Source: Rhodothermales bacterium (GTDB lineage: Bacteria > Bacteroidota > Rhodothermia > Rhodothermales > JANQRZ01). From it: a stretch of DNA of 64,000 nucleotides. The stretch is from the NCBI GenBank assembly GCA_039944855.1, contig JBDUXZ010000024.1:1-64000 (forward strand), read 5' to 3'. The position numbers were made by a program, and so were the translations under genes. The stretch's first letter is position 1; every line of letters begins with the position of its first letter. The notes beneath the pieces were generated by a model, which saw nothing but the letters and a program-made list of their open reading frames with translations, was not told the origin of the DNA and did not search any database. Positions 35,901-44,513 of this stretch are shown one piece after another.

Positions 35901-36277
35901 AGCGTCGCGAGCGAGGCCAGCATCTTCGTGTACCGGCCGCCGAGCGTGGCGCCGAGGTCGAGGGCTTCGAGCCCGTCCCGAAATGCGGTGTGCGCGTCGG
36001 TCATCTCCCGGCGGTACGCGGTGAGCGCGTCCCACAGCACCTCGGGCGGGCGCGGCGGGGCGTCGAGCGGGCGGTCGAAGCCGTAGACCTCCATCGTGCG
36101 CCGGTGGACGGCTGCGGCCTCGGCGGTGAGGGCGCGGAGCGGCTCAGCGGCGTCGGCGCGGACGGCGTCGCGCAGCACGGCGTGGGCCGCGCGGGCGTCC
36201 CGGTCGAGGGCGTCGAGTCGGAGCTGGAGATCGGTGTCGGCGTCGAGCCAGGCGTCGGGGGGGAGGGCGTCGGTCAT
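32954..36277 (-). CDS. Large STAND/AAA-like P-loop ATPase of unknown function, coupled to MscS
   Basis: The 1107-aa cytoplasmic protein has a long, mostly helical N-terminal part (1 to about 740). Next comes an ATPase domain with a P-loop 'TAEPGSGRTSFLNLL' (770-784) and a Walker B-like 'RKRVCLIEGLEHLLL' (840-854). The C-terminus resembles a winged helix ('SFALKALLQHGTLTLSEHDR', 'FLIFESLHNLRLIQPTDGT', 1017-1063). The P-loop Lys is replaced by Arg777. The domain order resembles STAND or Orc-type ATPases. Its start overlaps the mscS stop by 4 bases (ATGA), so translation of the two is probably coupled. No close family is recognised; a link to membrane tension sensing is inferred only from context. 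Confidence 0.75.
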   Translation of the reverse strand: MTDALPPDAWLDADTDLQLRLDALDRDARAAHAVLRDAVRADAAEPLRALTAEAAAVHRRTMEVYGFDRPLDAPPRPPEVLWDALTAYRREMTDAHTAFRDGLEALDLGATLGGRYTKMLASLATLADDQPAVVLRPEPEGLVAAEAGDSVALLGRKLTERTRRRSRELGRSVTNGLRGVVRKAPRPAEPVAQSVPLRALVEEQVSVRLPHAFAAEHQRVQAEFGRAVARLEDAFATWANELLRLESKLDRPRFHATDALAWAAPAPADPDAAPDGAPAPPPPVPIAEVRRVREVAQALDAALHGFALAPSLDDEDTLAPARDALVERVRRSGYDSDRVAAPGDGEPLAEIRSDVERWADWHRMVVRRMGVDRLLLYLRERLVEEVERLIDGVTDAVVLPVIETVEAAAGVFGTLRAEATEVCDRIDDPAALADALRGVLDTALHHVDRAMLPALQTLSLDRAVEEALAAMRGRLNEAVAALPERVTLYASLGPDRAGHAGRTAEVELQRIVRTTLSEEFVAYLLKSADALRQPLFKAISGAEGIRDVVRYNIETAIEELEAVASHPATETAARSDDEGEDAFANARELTVDGLARAEERLHSITAPLGEPWQAFIRRATETFENGWTTLHGRANAANLVEAQFLDFKTRTQQTFTRAQRQTRETGERTALALRKWLRFGRVGAKRLVQIGQAAAGLAAQTEADRQRTLDALAEAARLHAGLPLVYRRLFSFAPLTDATLFEDRADQLARAAEHAKRWREDRDSSALIVTAEPGSGRTSFLNLLRATTFADDETVHLDLTDRTADEATLARLIGETLGVDGAASFEALEAHLLAPEHVGRKRVCLIEGLEHLLLRAPGGLDLVERTFIFMSRTDAPVLWVGTMVLPGWRFVERTAPQITGLVDAVVLPPFTRAQVEAALMKRHARSGLPLTFAEPAEPSPLLARRLSKATSPEARQEILHGEFFDGLYRASGPNMMLALLYWLRAADFEVTADTLTLRPVRPLDFAFVGAFDLPRSFALKALLQHGTLTLSEHDRIFRTTRDESFLIFESLHNLRLIQPTDGTEAGLPARRNGVPGVSQPVQEGVRYRLHPLAVAPVTDALRAKNML

Positions 36278-37626
36278 GCCGTGTCGGGCGGGGATTCGGG
36301 CTGCGGATGGGGGGCGGCGCGGCGGGCCGAGGCGCCGTCGCCGTTCGCGCCGTCCCCGCTGGGGCGTTCGCCCGAGCGCTCGTCGACGATCTCCTCGTTC
36401 ATGTCGTTGAGCGCGTCCACGTACGCATCGACCGTCGGCATGGGCCGGAGGAGGCCGGTGCGGAGGAACTCGACCTTCGCCGCCTCTGTGACGTCGCTCA
36501 TCAGGAGGAACTCGTAGCGTGTGTCGAGCACGTAGGCCTTGACCTTGAGGTGGAGCAGGAACGTCTCCTTGAACTCGTCCTTCACGATGACGACGATGGG
36601 CTTGTCGAGGTAGACGTACTTCGAGTTGGCGGCGGCGGCGTAGGCGATCCGCTTGGCGAGGGCGACGTCGACCCAGCCGGGGAGGTAGAGGTCGGTGACG
36701 ACTTGGAGGTTCAGCTCGCCCGCGTTCGCGTTCGCCACCTGGTCGGCGACGACCTGCGAGTTCGGGACGGAGACGAGGTTGTCATCGGGCGTGACGATCC
36801 GCGTCGAGCGGAGGCCGATGGAAACGACCTCGCCATACGTCCCGCCGACGGCGATCTTGTCGCCGACCTGGAACGGCTGGTCGAGGATGATGACGATCCC
36901 GCCGAAGATGTTCTTGAGTACCTCCTGCGCCGCGAACCCGACGGCGACGCCGACAGCGGCAGCCGCGGCGAGCAGGCTGTTCCCGGGAATGCGGAAGACG
37001 GCGGTGATGACGAGGTAGACCGTGAAAGCCCAGACGAGCAGGCGGACGATCGGGATGAGCTTTTTGTAGAACAGGCGCCGCTCGGCCCCGCGCGCGGCGA
37101 GTTCCTCGAGCAGCCAGACGAACCCGCGCACGATGTAGAGCGCGAGGATCACGAGGAGGATCGACACGAGCAGCTTCGGCCCGAAGTTCTGGAGCGCCTG
37201 CGTCGCCGTGCCCGCGACGTCGTCGATGGTCGCCTGCGCGGTGGCGCGGGCCGTCGTATCGCGGGCGGGGCGCCGCGCGAGGGCCCGCGCGAGGCTGTCG
37301 TTCCGGGCGGCCAACCCGGCGACGGTGCCGAGCGATCGCATCAAGCTGTCGTTCTGCGCCGCGAGCCCGAGAACGGCGGCGCGGAGTGTGGCGAGTTCGG
37401 CGCGCACGTCGTCCGCCGTCTGCGGAGGGACCGTTTCCCGAGTCGCCGGTGCGGCTTGAGGCACTACAGCGGTGGCGGGGGGCGAAGCCGCAGTGTCGCG
37501 CGCGGTGGGCGTCGGCGCGACGGTCTGGGGTGCGACCGAGTCGGCGGCCTGCTGGGCCGCGGCGGGGCCGCCGAGCGCGAAGGCCAGAGCCAGTACGAGA
37601 GACAGCGCGAGGCGCGGGAGGACCAT
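36274..37626 (-). CDS. MscS-family mechanosensitive channel
   Basis: The 450-aa protein from the ATG at 37626 has a signal peptide (MVLPRLALSLVLALAFALGG) and a Thr/Pro/Ala-rich periplasmic stretch. Coiled-coil repeats follow ('RAELATLRAAVLGLAAQNDS', 'LGTVAGLAARNDSLARALAR'), then three membrane helices. The pore helix and beta domain are clear: 'AAVGVAVGFAAQEVLKNIFG', 'GIVIILDQPFQVGDKIAVGG', 'SIGLRSTRIVTPDDNLVSVP', 'NSQVV'. The channel should open under membrane tension and release solutes. It is the first gene of a two-gene unit with the ATPase. An upstream extension to 37767 is not supported. Confidence 0.9.
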   Translation of the reverse strand: MVLPRLALSLVLALAFALGGPAAAQQAADSVAPQTVAPTPTARDTAASPPATAVVPQAAPATRETVPPQTADDVRAELATLRAAVLGLAAQNDSLMRSLGTVAGLAARNDSLARALARRPARDTTARATAQATIDDVAGTATQALQNFGPKLLVSILLVILALYIVRGFVWLLEELAARGAERRLFYKKLIPIVRLLVWAFTVYLVITAVFRIPGNSLLAAAAAVGVAVGFAAQEVLKNIFGGIVIILDQPFQVGDKIAVGGTYGEVVSIGLRSTRIVTPDDNLVSVPNSQVVADQVANANAGELNLQVVTDLYLPGWVDVALAKRIAYAAAANSKYVYLDKPIVVIVKDEFKETFLLHLKVKAYVLDTRYEFLLMSDVTEAAKVEFLRTGLLRPMPTVDAYVDALNDMNEEIVDERSGERPSGDGANGDGASARRAAPHPQPESPPDTA

Positions 37627-37765
37627 GGGAGGCAGGTGGGCGACGGAACGATGCCCGAATGTACGGCGGCGCTCCAACTTCGGGGGGCGCCGGAGTTCTC
37701 GGCGGGCACGGACGCGGGAATGGTCCGTACAACGTGCTCCCTTCGCCCCATTTCGCCCCTCCGCC

Positions 37766-38722
37766 ATGCGCCTCCGTCACCTCGGCTACGCCTGCATCAA
37801 CCTCACCCTCGGCACGAAGAGCCGGACCCTCCGCCTCGCGAACCTCCGCACGGAAAGGCTCATCCCCGTCATCACCCAGAACCTCCAGTCGATCCTGGAC
37901 ATGCTGCGGTGGAACGCCGAGCACGGCATCCACTTCTTCCGCGTCTCGTCCGACGTGATCCCGTTCGCGACGAAGCCGGAGTTCCCGTTCGACTGGGCCG
38001 AGGCCTACGACTGGCTGTTCCGCGACATCCGCCGCGTCGTCAAAGCGGAGGGCATCCGCGTCTCGTCCCACCCCGGGCAGTACACCGTGCTCAACTCGCC
38101 GAAGCGGCGCGTCGTCGAGGAGTCGATCGCGGAGCTGGAGCACCAGGCCCGCTTCCTCGATCTCATCGACCCTGTCCACGGGACGCTCACGCTCCACGTC
38201 GGCGGGGCGTACGGGGACAAGGCGGCGGCCGTCGAACGGTTCGTGGAGACCTTCGGCCGCCTCTCGGACCGGGCGCAGCAGATGCTCATCCTCGAAAACG
38301 ACGACACCACGTATTCGCTCGACGACGTGCTCCCGCTCTGCGAACGGCTCGGCATCCCCCTCGTCTTCGACTACTTCCACCACCAGTGCCTCCACTCGGG
38401 CGACGACTACCGCGAGGGGCTGACCGAAAAGCTCGACCGCGTCGTGGCGACGTGGGGCGGGCGCGTCCCGAAGTTCCACCTCTCGTCCGCCCGCCCCGAC
38501 GGGCCGCCCACCGCCCACGCCGACTACGTCCGGCCCGAAGACCTCGACGAATTCGTCGCCCTCATGGACACGGTCAGAGGCGACGGGGAGTACGACATCA
38601 TGCTGGAGGCGAAGGCGAAGGAGCGCGCCACGCTCGCCCTCGCCGACTACCTCCGCGACGGCACGGTGCCCGCACCCCTCGGCCCGGCCGAAACCGTGGC
38701 CGAGGGGGTGGACGCCGGCTGA
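37766..38722 (+). CDS. uvsE: UV-damage endonuclease UvsE/UvdE
   Basis: The 318-aa protein starts at the ATG at 37766 (MRLRHLGYACINLTLGTKSR). The TIM-barrel fold shows the UVDE blocks 'FFRVSSDVIPFATKPEFPF', 'RVSSHPGQYTVLNSPKRRVV', 'LTLHVGGAYGDKAAAVERF', 'LILENDDTTYSLDDVLPLCE', 'PLVFDYFHHQCL' and 'KFHLSSARP', with the metal-binding His, Glu and Asp residues in place. The enzyme nicks DNA 5' of UV photoproducts and some other lesions, starting an alternative excision repair pathway. It is divergent from mscS across about 140 bases and convergent with the secreted protein gene at 38735, only 12 bases away. Confidence 0.93.
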   Translation: MRLRHLGYACINLTLGTKSRTLRLANLRTERLIPVITQNLQSILDMLRWNAEHGIHFFRVSSDVIPFATKPEFPFDWAEAYDWLFRDIRRVVKAEGIRVSSHPGQYTVLNSPKRRVVEESIAELEHQARFLDLIDPVHGTLTLHVGGAYGDKAAAVERFVETFGRLSDRAQQMLILENDDTTYSLDDVLPLCERLGIPLVFDYFHHQCLHSGDDYREGLTEKLDRVVATWGGRVPKFHLSSARPDGPPTAHADYVRPEDLDEFVALMDTVRGDGEYDIMLEAKAKERATLALADYLRDGTVPAPLGPAETVAEGVDAG

Positions 38723-38734
38723 ACTGACGCTGGG

Positions 38735-41461
38735 CTAGCGGACGACGAGCACTTTCGACGCCTGCCGCTGCCCGCCCGCTTCGAGCACGACGAGGTACAC
38801 CCCCGTCGCCAGCCGCGAGCCGTCGAATGTGGCGCGGTGCGGGCCCGCTGCCACGTCGCCCTCGACGAGCACGGCGACCTGCCGCCCGAGCACGTCGAAG
38901 ACGGAGAGCCGGACGGGGCCGGGGCGCTCGACCTCGAACGGCACCGTGGCCGTCGTCGCGAACGGGTTCGGGAACGCCGCGCCGAGCCGGAATGCGGTGG
39001 GCTGCGTCGGGCCGTCGTCCTCAGCGTCGACCGTGAGCCGGTCGTTGGAGTCGAACCGGATCACGGTCCCGGCGGGCGGCGTGGTGCCGTCGCCGGCGAG
39101 GTCGGCGAGGACGAGCCCTTCGAGTCCGCCAATCGGGGCAACAACGCGGACGAAGCCACTCGTGGCGCGGTAGCAGAAGTTGGTGTAGAAGTTCTGGCTG
39201 CGGCAATCTCTCCCGTCGGGGAGCATGTCGACCTGCTCGTCGCCGTCGGTCGCCGGATCATACGTCGCGCCCGGCCCGCCGAAGCCGTTCGCGGCGGCCT
39301 CGAAGAGGGCGTAGCCGTTCGGGCGGTCGGGCATCACGCCAATCACGCGCTGCGTGACCGGGATCGTGAGCGTATCGTCGCCTGCGATGACGTCTCGCTC
39401 AGCGGGGAACGTGTCGACCCACGCGGCGGCCGGCTCGGTGCCGGAGAGGGCGCGGAGGAGAGGGATCATGCGCACGTCATCCTCCGGTATGTCGACGACG
39501 GCGCTGCCGACGTTCCACAGCTCGAACGGCACGCTCGCGATGAGGTTGGAGCCGTCGGGGAGCGTAGAGGCGTAGACGCCGAGGCAGGCGCCGGGCGCAG
39601 CGCAGGCTTCCGTAAAGCGAATCTCGAAGTCGTCGCCGTCGAAAACAGCCCCATCGACGAGGAGGTCGGAGAGATCGTTGTCTGGGTTGGTGAGGACGTA
39701 ATCGGCTGTTGAGTTCGGGTCACGCCAGACGGTGTTGCCGGAGTAGCCCTCGGTGCAGCCCGGGTCGTCCGCGTCGGGGCAGACGTTGGTGCCGGGGGAG
39801 GCCGTCTCGATGACGCCGACGCCACCGGCGAGGCCGTCGAAGGCGTAGCGGTAGAGTGTGAACGAACGGGCCTCCGAGTACGATGTCGATGCGAGGCCCG
39901 CCCCAACCGCCTTGACGCGCCAGTAGTAGGTTTCTACTTCGTTCGTCGGCCCGGTAAACGTGAGCGCCGGGTCGGTGGGATACGACACTTCGAGGTCGAT
40001 GAAGTCGGGGTCGGTGGCGATCTCGACGCGGTAGCTCGTAGAACCGAGCACGGTCGACCAGGAGAGGTCCACAGGCTCGTCGATGACTACGGCACCGTCG
40101 GCTGGAGACTCGAGCGTGGGGGGGAAGCCGGCCGGCGGGGGCGGGGCGAAGCCGGGGGCGAAGAGGGAGCCGCTGTCGTAGCGGGGTTGCACAGCGTCGG
40201 AGGCGTCCCGCAACTCCGTCACCGAGTCGAGGTTGTTCGTGCCCTGCGCGAAGAGCAGCGCGAGGTCGAACACGCGGCTCTCGCCCGGAGCCAGCGTGAA
40301 GGCCTCCGACGCGAGGAGGTTGCGGCGGTCGCCGGGGGAAGTGTTTGACCCCGTGCCGTCGCGGTTCACCTCGCTCCAGAACTGCTCCGTGACGGGGTCG
40401 CCGGGGAACGCCCGCGTTGTGATGGGTCCCGAGGTCATGTACCCGTCGCCGCCCTCCGTCACGGGCGTGCCGTCCTTCCACAGCCCGCGCAGGTAATTGT
40501 AGACCTCGTCGCCGTCGTCGGGGTCCGAGGTCGGAGCACTTGGATTGTTGCTGAAGTACATCGCCACCTCGGCACCGGAGAGGAGGTCGTACCCGAAGGC
40601 GGGCGGCATCGTGCCGTAGCCGCCGTTGAGCCCGCCGAAGTCGGCGTTGTCGGCGTTGTAGACGATGGCCATCCCCCGCGTCGAGTCGCTCCCGACGTAG
40701 TCGTCGGCGGGGTCACCGAGGTCGGGGTCGGCGAAGAACCCGAACCGCGCCGCCTCGAAGGGCTGGCTGTTCCGGTTGACGAGTTCGTACCGGTAGAACG
40801 TGTGCTGGTCGAGGAGGGCCTCGGCCGAGGTGAACGCCGTGACGCGGACCTCCAGCCCGATGGGTTCTGTGAGCGAGTTCTCGTGCTCGTTGCCGACGTC
40901 GTTCATCACCCAGAACGCCGTCTGGTGGCCGTACACCTCGGGCCGGTCGCCCGCCGCGAGGTCGTAGTTGTCGGGGTTGCCGTCGCCGTCGACGACTGGC
41001 GCACCGAGATGGAAGGGCCAGTTTAGCATGTCGCTCGTTGCCTCGCCGGTCGCGTCATAGCGCTGGAGGTCGAAGGCGTCGACGACGTAGATCCGGTCGA
41101 ACGCCGAGCAGTCGTCGTCGGGGAGCGTGGCGCCGGGCTCGAGGGGGCCGGGCCAGAACTCGAAGTCGGCATACGTCGCTCCGGCGACCCGGATCTCGCC
41201 GCCGATGAGCCCGCCGACCCAGATCCCCGCGGCGAACAGGGGCGAGCGATCCGGACGGTCCGAGATCTTCGGCGCGATGTAGCCGTCGCCGCTGACGGTG
41301 CTGTTGCCGAAGAAGAGGGAGCCCGTGTTGAAGAGGCGGGCGCGCACGTCGGCGATGGCGAGGTCGGCCTCCGCGCGGCCGGTCTGGCAATTGCCGGGCG
41401 TCTGCGCGAGGGCAGGAACGGCGCCACAGAGGGTGAGGACGAGGGCGATGAACAGGCGCAT
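38735..41461 (-). CDS. Large secreted cargo protein, tandem paralogue 1 (908 aa)
   Basis: Signal peptide MRLFIALVLTLCGAVPALAQ. The N-terminal domain (about 25-450) has 'ARLFNTGSLFFGN', 'GDGYIAPK', 'FAAGIWVGGLIGGEIRVAGA' and 'DLGDPADDYVGSDSTRGMAI'. A fibronectin type III-like domain (about 455-545: 'LESPADGAVVIDEPVDLSWS', 'YRVEIATDPDF', 'YYWRVKAV') and a second conserved region ('FRFTEACA'-like block 'IRFTEACAAPGACLGVYAST') follow. The end is a type A sorting domain ('AAFPNPFATTATVPFEVE', 'VFDVLGRQVAVLVEG'). It is likely exported by the type IX system and attached to the surface or released; its function is unknown. It is last in a four-gene same-strand array, 188 bases after paralogue 2. Confidence 0.88.
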   Translation of the reverse strand: MRLFIALVLTLCGAVPALAQTPGNCQTGRAEADLAIADVRARLFNTGSLFFGNSTVSGDGYIAPKISDRPDRSPLFAAGIWVGGLIGGEIRVAGATYADFEFWPGPLEPGATLPDDDCSAFDRIYVVDAFDLQRYDATGEATSDMLNWPFHLGAPVVDGDGNPDNYDLAAGDRPEVYGHQTAFWVMNDVGNEHENSLTEPIGLEVRVTAFTSAEALLDQHTFYRYELVNRNSQPFEAARFGFFADPDLGDPADDYVGSDSTRGMAIVYNADNADFGGLNGGYGTMPPAFGYDLLSGAEVAMYFSNNPSAPTSDPDDGDEVYNYLRGLWKDGTPVTEGGDGYMTSGPITTRAFPGDPVTEQFWSEVNRDGTGSNTSPGDRRNLLASEAFTLAPGESRVFDLALLFAQGTNNLDSVTELRDASDAVQPRYDSGSLFAPGFAPPPPAGFPPTLESPADGAVVIDEPVDLSWSTVLGSTSYRVEIATDPDFIDLEVSYPTDPALTFTGPTNEVETYYWRVKAVGAGLASTSYSEARSFTLYRYAFDGLAGGVGVIETASPGTNVCPDADDPGCTEGYSGNTVWRDPNSTADYVLTNPDNDLSDLLVDGAVFDGDDFEIRFTEACAAPGACLGVYASTLPDGSNLIASVPFELWNVGSAVVDIPEDDVRMIPLLRALSGTEPAAAWVDTFPAERDVIAGDDTLTIPVTQRVIGVMPDRPNGYALFEAAANGFGGPGATYDPATDGDEQVDMLPDGRDCRSQNFYTNFCYRATSGFVRVVAPIGGLEGLVLADLAGDGTTPPAGTVIRFDSNDRLTVDAEDDGPTQPTAFRLGAAFPNPFATTATVPFEVERPGPVRLSVFDVLGRQVAVLVEGDVAAGPHRATFDGSRLATGVYLVVLEAGGQRQASKVLVVR

Positions 41462-41649
41462 GAGCGAGGAGGTAAGGGTCGATAGCCGGATGATGCGTCG
41501 CCAGGATACGGTGTCCCAAAGATAGAAGCCACTCGATTAGGGATAGGCCGCGCCGCACCGTGTTGCAACGCGCGACCCTCGTCGGATCGAGTCCGACGAG
41601 GGCCGCTTGCAGGGATACCGAGACTCGCTGCACGGAAGCATTGACAGGG

Positions 41650-44370
41650 TCAACGCACGACGAGGACCTTCGACGCCTGCCGCTGCCCGTCCGCTTCGAG
41701 CACGACGAGGTACACCCCCGTCGCCAGCCGCGAGCCGTCAAACGTGGCACGGTGCGGGCCTGCCGCCACGTCGCCGTCGACGAGCACGGCGACCTGCCGC
41801 CCGAGCACGTCGAAGACGGAGAGCCGGATCGCGCCGGCGCGCTCGACCTCGAACGGCACCGTCGCCGTCGCGGCGAACGGGTTCGGGAACGCGGACCCGA
41901 GCCGGAACGCCTGCGGTGCCGTCGGGGCTTCGCCCTCGGCATCCACGAAGAGGATGTCGTTGGAGTCGAACCGGATCACCGTTCCGGCGGGCGGCGTGGT
42001 GCCGTCGCCGGCGAGGTCGGCGAGGACGAGCCCTTCGAGCCCGCCGATCGGGGCGACGAAGCGGTTGTTGCCACCGCGGTAGCAGAAGTCGGCGTAGAAG
42101 TCCTGGCTGCGGCAATCGCGGCCGTCGGCCGGATTGATGTCGACCTGCTCGTCGCCGTCGGTCGCGGGGTCGTAGGTCGCGCCCGGTCCGCCGAAGCCAT
42201 TCGCGGCGGCCTCAAACAAGTCATAGCCGTTCGGCCGGTCGGGCATCACGCCGATCACGCGCTGCGTGACGGGGAGCGTGGGCGCGTCGTCACCGACGAG
42301 GACGACCTGGGAGCCGGGGAAGACGTCGGCCCACGCGGCCGTCGGCGCTGCGCCTTCGAGGGCGCGGAGCATCGGGATCATGCGCACGTCGTCCTCCGGC
42401 ACGTCCTCAGCCAAACGGCCCACGTTCCACAGCTCGAAGGGCACGCTCGTGATGAGGTCGGAGCCGCCGGGGAGGGCCGAGGCGTAGACGCCGAGGCAGG
42501 CGCCGGGCGTGGCGCACGCTTCCGTGAAGCGGATCTCGTAGTCGTCCGGAACCGCGACGTCGAGGTAGCGGAAGAGGTCGCCGAAATCGTTCTCGGGCGT
42601 CGTGAGGACGTAGTCAGACGTCGAGTTCGGGTCGAGCCAGACGGTGTTGCCGGGGTAGCCCTCGGAGCAACCGGGATCGTCGCTATCCTCACAAACGTCG
42701 GCGCCGGGGTAGGCCGTCTCGATGATGCCCGTGCCGCGGCCGAAGTCATCGGACTCGTAGCGGTAGAACCGGAACGAGCGGCTGTCGGAGAACTCGCTCG
42801 TGGCGAGCCCGTCCGCCACGGCCTGCACGTGCCAGAAGTAGTCGATCACGGCGTTGGATACGCCTTCGAACGTGAGCGACAGATCGGCCGAGTAGAACAC
42901 CTGGCGGTCGCTGAAGTCGGCGTTGGTCGCGACCTCGATGCGGTAGCTCTCGGCGCCGGGCACGGCCGACCATTCGAGGACCGCTTCGTCGTCGAAGAAG
43001 GCCCCGTCGGCGGGCGATACGAGTTCAGGCGTGGCGAGGCCGCCGGGCTCGGGCGGCGTGAAGCCGGGAGCGAAGAGGGTGCCCGCGTCGTAGCGGAACT
43101 GCACGGCGTCGGATGCATCGCGGAGTTCGCTGACGGAGTCGAGGTTGTTCGCGCCCTGCGCGAAGAGGAGCGCGAGGTCGAAGGTCCGGCTCTCACCCGG
43201 CGCAAGCGTGAAGGCCTCCGACACGAGGAGGTTGCGACGGTCGCCGGGGTCGTTCTCGTCGCCGGTGCCGCCGATGTTCACCTCGCTCCAGAACTGTTCG
43301 GTGACGGGGTCGCCGGGGAAGGCCCATGTCGTGACGGGCCCCGAGGTCATGTACCCGTCGCCGCCCTCCGTCACCGGCGTACCGTCACCCCAGAGCGCGC
43401 GGAGGTAGTTGTAGATCTGTTCCGCGTTGTTGGGGTCCGATGTCGGACCACCTGCAGTGTTCGTGAAATACATCGCCCCGGCAGCGCCGGAGAGGAGGTC
43501 GTACCCGAAGGCCGGCGGGTTCATCCCGTAGCCGCCGCCGAGTCCGCCGACGTCGTCGTTGTCGGCGTTGTAGACGAAGGCCATGCTCCGCGTCGAGTCG
43601 CTCCCGACGTAGTCGTCGGCGGGGTCGCCGAGGTCGGGGTCGGCGAAGAACCCGAACCGCGCGGCCTCGAAGGGCTGGCTGTTCCGGTTGATGACCTCGT
43701 AGCGGTAGAACGTGTGACGGTCGAGCACGGACTCGGCCGAGGCGAACGCGGTGACGCGGACCTCGAGCCCGATCGGCGCCGTCAGCGAGTTCGTGTGCGC
43801 GTTCCCCACGTCGTTCATCACCCAGAACGCCGTCTGGTGCCCGTAGATCTCGGGCCGGTCGCCGCCCTCCAAATTGTAGTTCCCCTCGACGCCGTCGCCG
43901 TCGACGACGGGTGCGCCGAGGTCGACGGGCCACGCGGCGAGGTCGTCGGAGGCCGTGCCGGTTTCGTCGTAGCGCTGGAGGTCGAAGGCGTCGACGACGT
44001 AGATGCGGTCGAACGCCGAGCAGTCGTCGTCGGGGAGCGTGGCGCCGGGCTCGAGGGGGCCGGGCCAGAACTCGAAGTCGTTGTACGTCGCCGCCGCTAC
44101 GCGGAGACTATCGTCGATGCGCCCGCCGACCCAGATGCCTGCGGCGAACATGGGGGCGCGGCCGGAGCCCTTCGGCGCGATGTAGCCGTCGCCGCTGACG
44201 GTGGTGTTGCCGAAGAAGAGGCTGCCGGTGTTGAAGAGACGGGCCTGCACATCGGCGAGGTTGAGGTCGGCCTCGGCCGTGCCGGTCTGGCAAGTACCGG
44301 GCGTCTGCGCGAGGGCAGCGGGCACGGCCAGGAGGCCCCAGAGAAAGAGGAAGAGCGTAGCGAGTCGCAT
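41650..44370 (-). CDS. Large secreted cargo protein, tandem paralogue 2 (906 aa)
   Basis: Signal peptide MRLATLFLFLWGLLAVPAAL, then AQTPG. It has the same architecture as its three neighbours. It shares with paralogue 1 the block 'LPDDDCSAFDRIYVVDAFDL' and the C-terminal 'PPAGTVIRFDSND', whereas paralogues 3 and 4 differ there. Its own traits include 'RIDDSLRVAAATYNDFEFWP' and the fibronectin-like segment 'ELVSPADGAFFDDEAVLEWS'. The C-terminus ends 'LEADGQRQASKVLVVR'. The function is unknown. The gap to paralogue 3 upstream is 143 bases with no clear terminator, so read-through is possible. Confidence 0.88.
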   Translation of the reverse strand: MRLATLFLFLWGLLAVPAALAQTPGTCQTGTAEADLNLADVQARLFNTGSLFFGNTTVSGDGYIAPKGSGRAPMFAAGIWVGGRIDDSLRVAAATYNDFEFWPGPLEPGATLPDDDCSAFDRIYVVDAFDLQRYDETGTASDDLAAWPVDLGAPVVDGDGVEGNYNLEGGDRPEIYGHQTAFWVMNDVGNAHTNSLTAPIGLEVRVTAFASAESVLDRHTFYRYEVINRNSQPFEAARFGFFADPDLGDPADDYVGSDSTRSMAFVYNADNDDVGGLGGGYGMNPPAFGYDLLSGAAGAMYFTNTAGGPTSDPNNAEQIYNYLRALWGDGTPVTEGGDGYMTSGPVTTWAFPGDPVTEQFWSEVNIGGTGDENDPGDRRNLLVSEAFTLAPGESRTFDLALLFAQGANNLDSVSELRDASDAVQFRYDAGTLFAPGFTPPEPGGLATPELVSPADGAFFDDEAVLEWSAVPGAESYRIEVATNADFSDRQVFYSADLSLTFEGVSNAVIDYFWHVQAVADGLATSEFSDSRSFRFYRYESDDFGRGTGIIETAYPGADVCEDSDDPGCSEGYPGNTVWLDPNSTSDYVLTTPENDFGDLFRYLDVAVPDDYEIRFTEACATPGACLGVYASALPGGSDLITSVPFELWNVGRLAEDVPEDDVRMIPMLRALEGAAPTAAWADVFPGSQVVLVGDDAPTLPVTQRVIGVMPDRPNGYDLFEAAANGFGGPGATYDPATDGDEQVDINPADGRDCRSQDFYADFCYRGGNNRFVAPIGGLEGLVLADLAGDGTTPPAGTVIRFDSNDILFVDAEGEAPTAPQAFRLGSAFPNPFAATATVPFEVERAGAIRLSVFDVLGRQVAVLVDGDVAAGPHRATFDGSRLATGVYLVVLEADGQRQASKVLVVR

Positions 44371-44513
44371 GATGAGTGGGGGTTGGTGAGCAGGGATTAG
44401 AGCTTAGCGAGTGAGGAGTTAGGAGGCAAGGCGAATGGTCGTGCCCTTCTGCGCTGGAGCCAGAGCCTCGGGCACGCTCCCCCGGCTCCGAGCGCATCCG
44501 AAGCCCCGTGCCG

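Noticed and set aside
33398-35902. 834-codon plus-strand frame opposite the MscS-linked ATPase gene
   Set aside because: Low-complexity Gly/Glu/Arg/Val composition and no motifs, whereas the minus-strand frame has a P-loop, Walker B and a clear start overlapping mscS.
41560-44400. 946-codon plus-strand frame opposite cargo paralogue 2
   Set aside because: Composition is Val/Glu/Arg/Asp-rich and follows the repeats of the real genes; similar shadow frames occur opposite the other paralogues.
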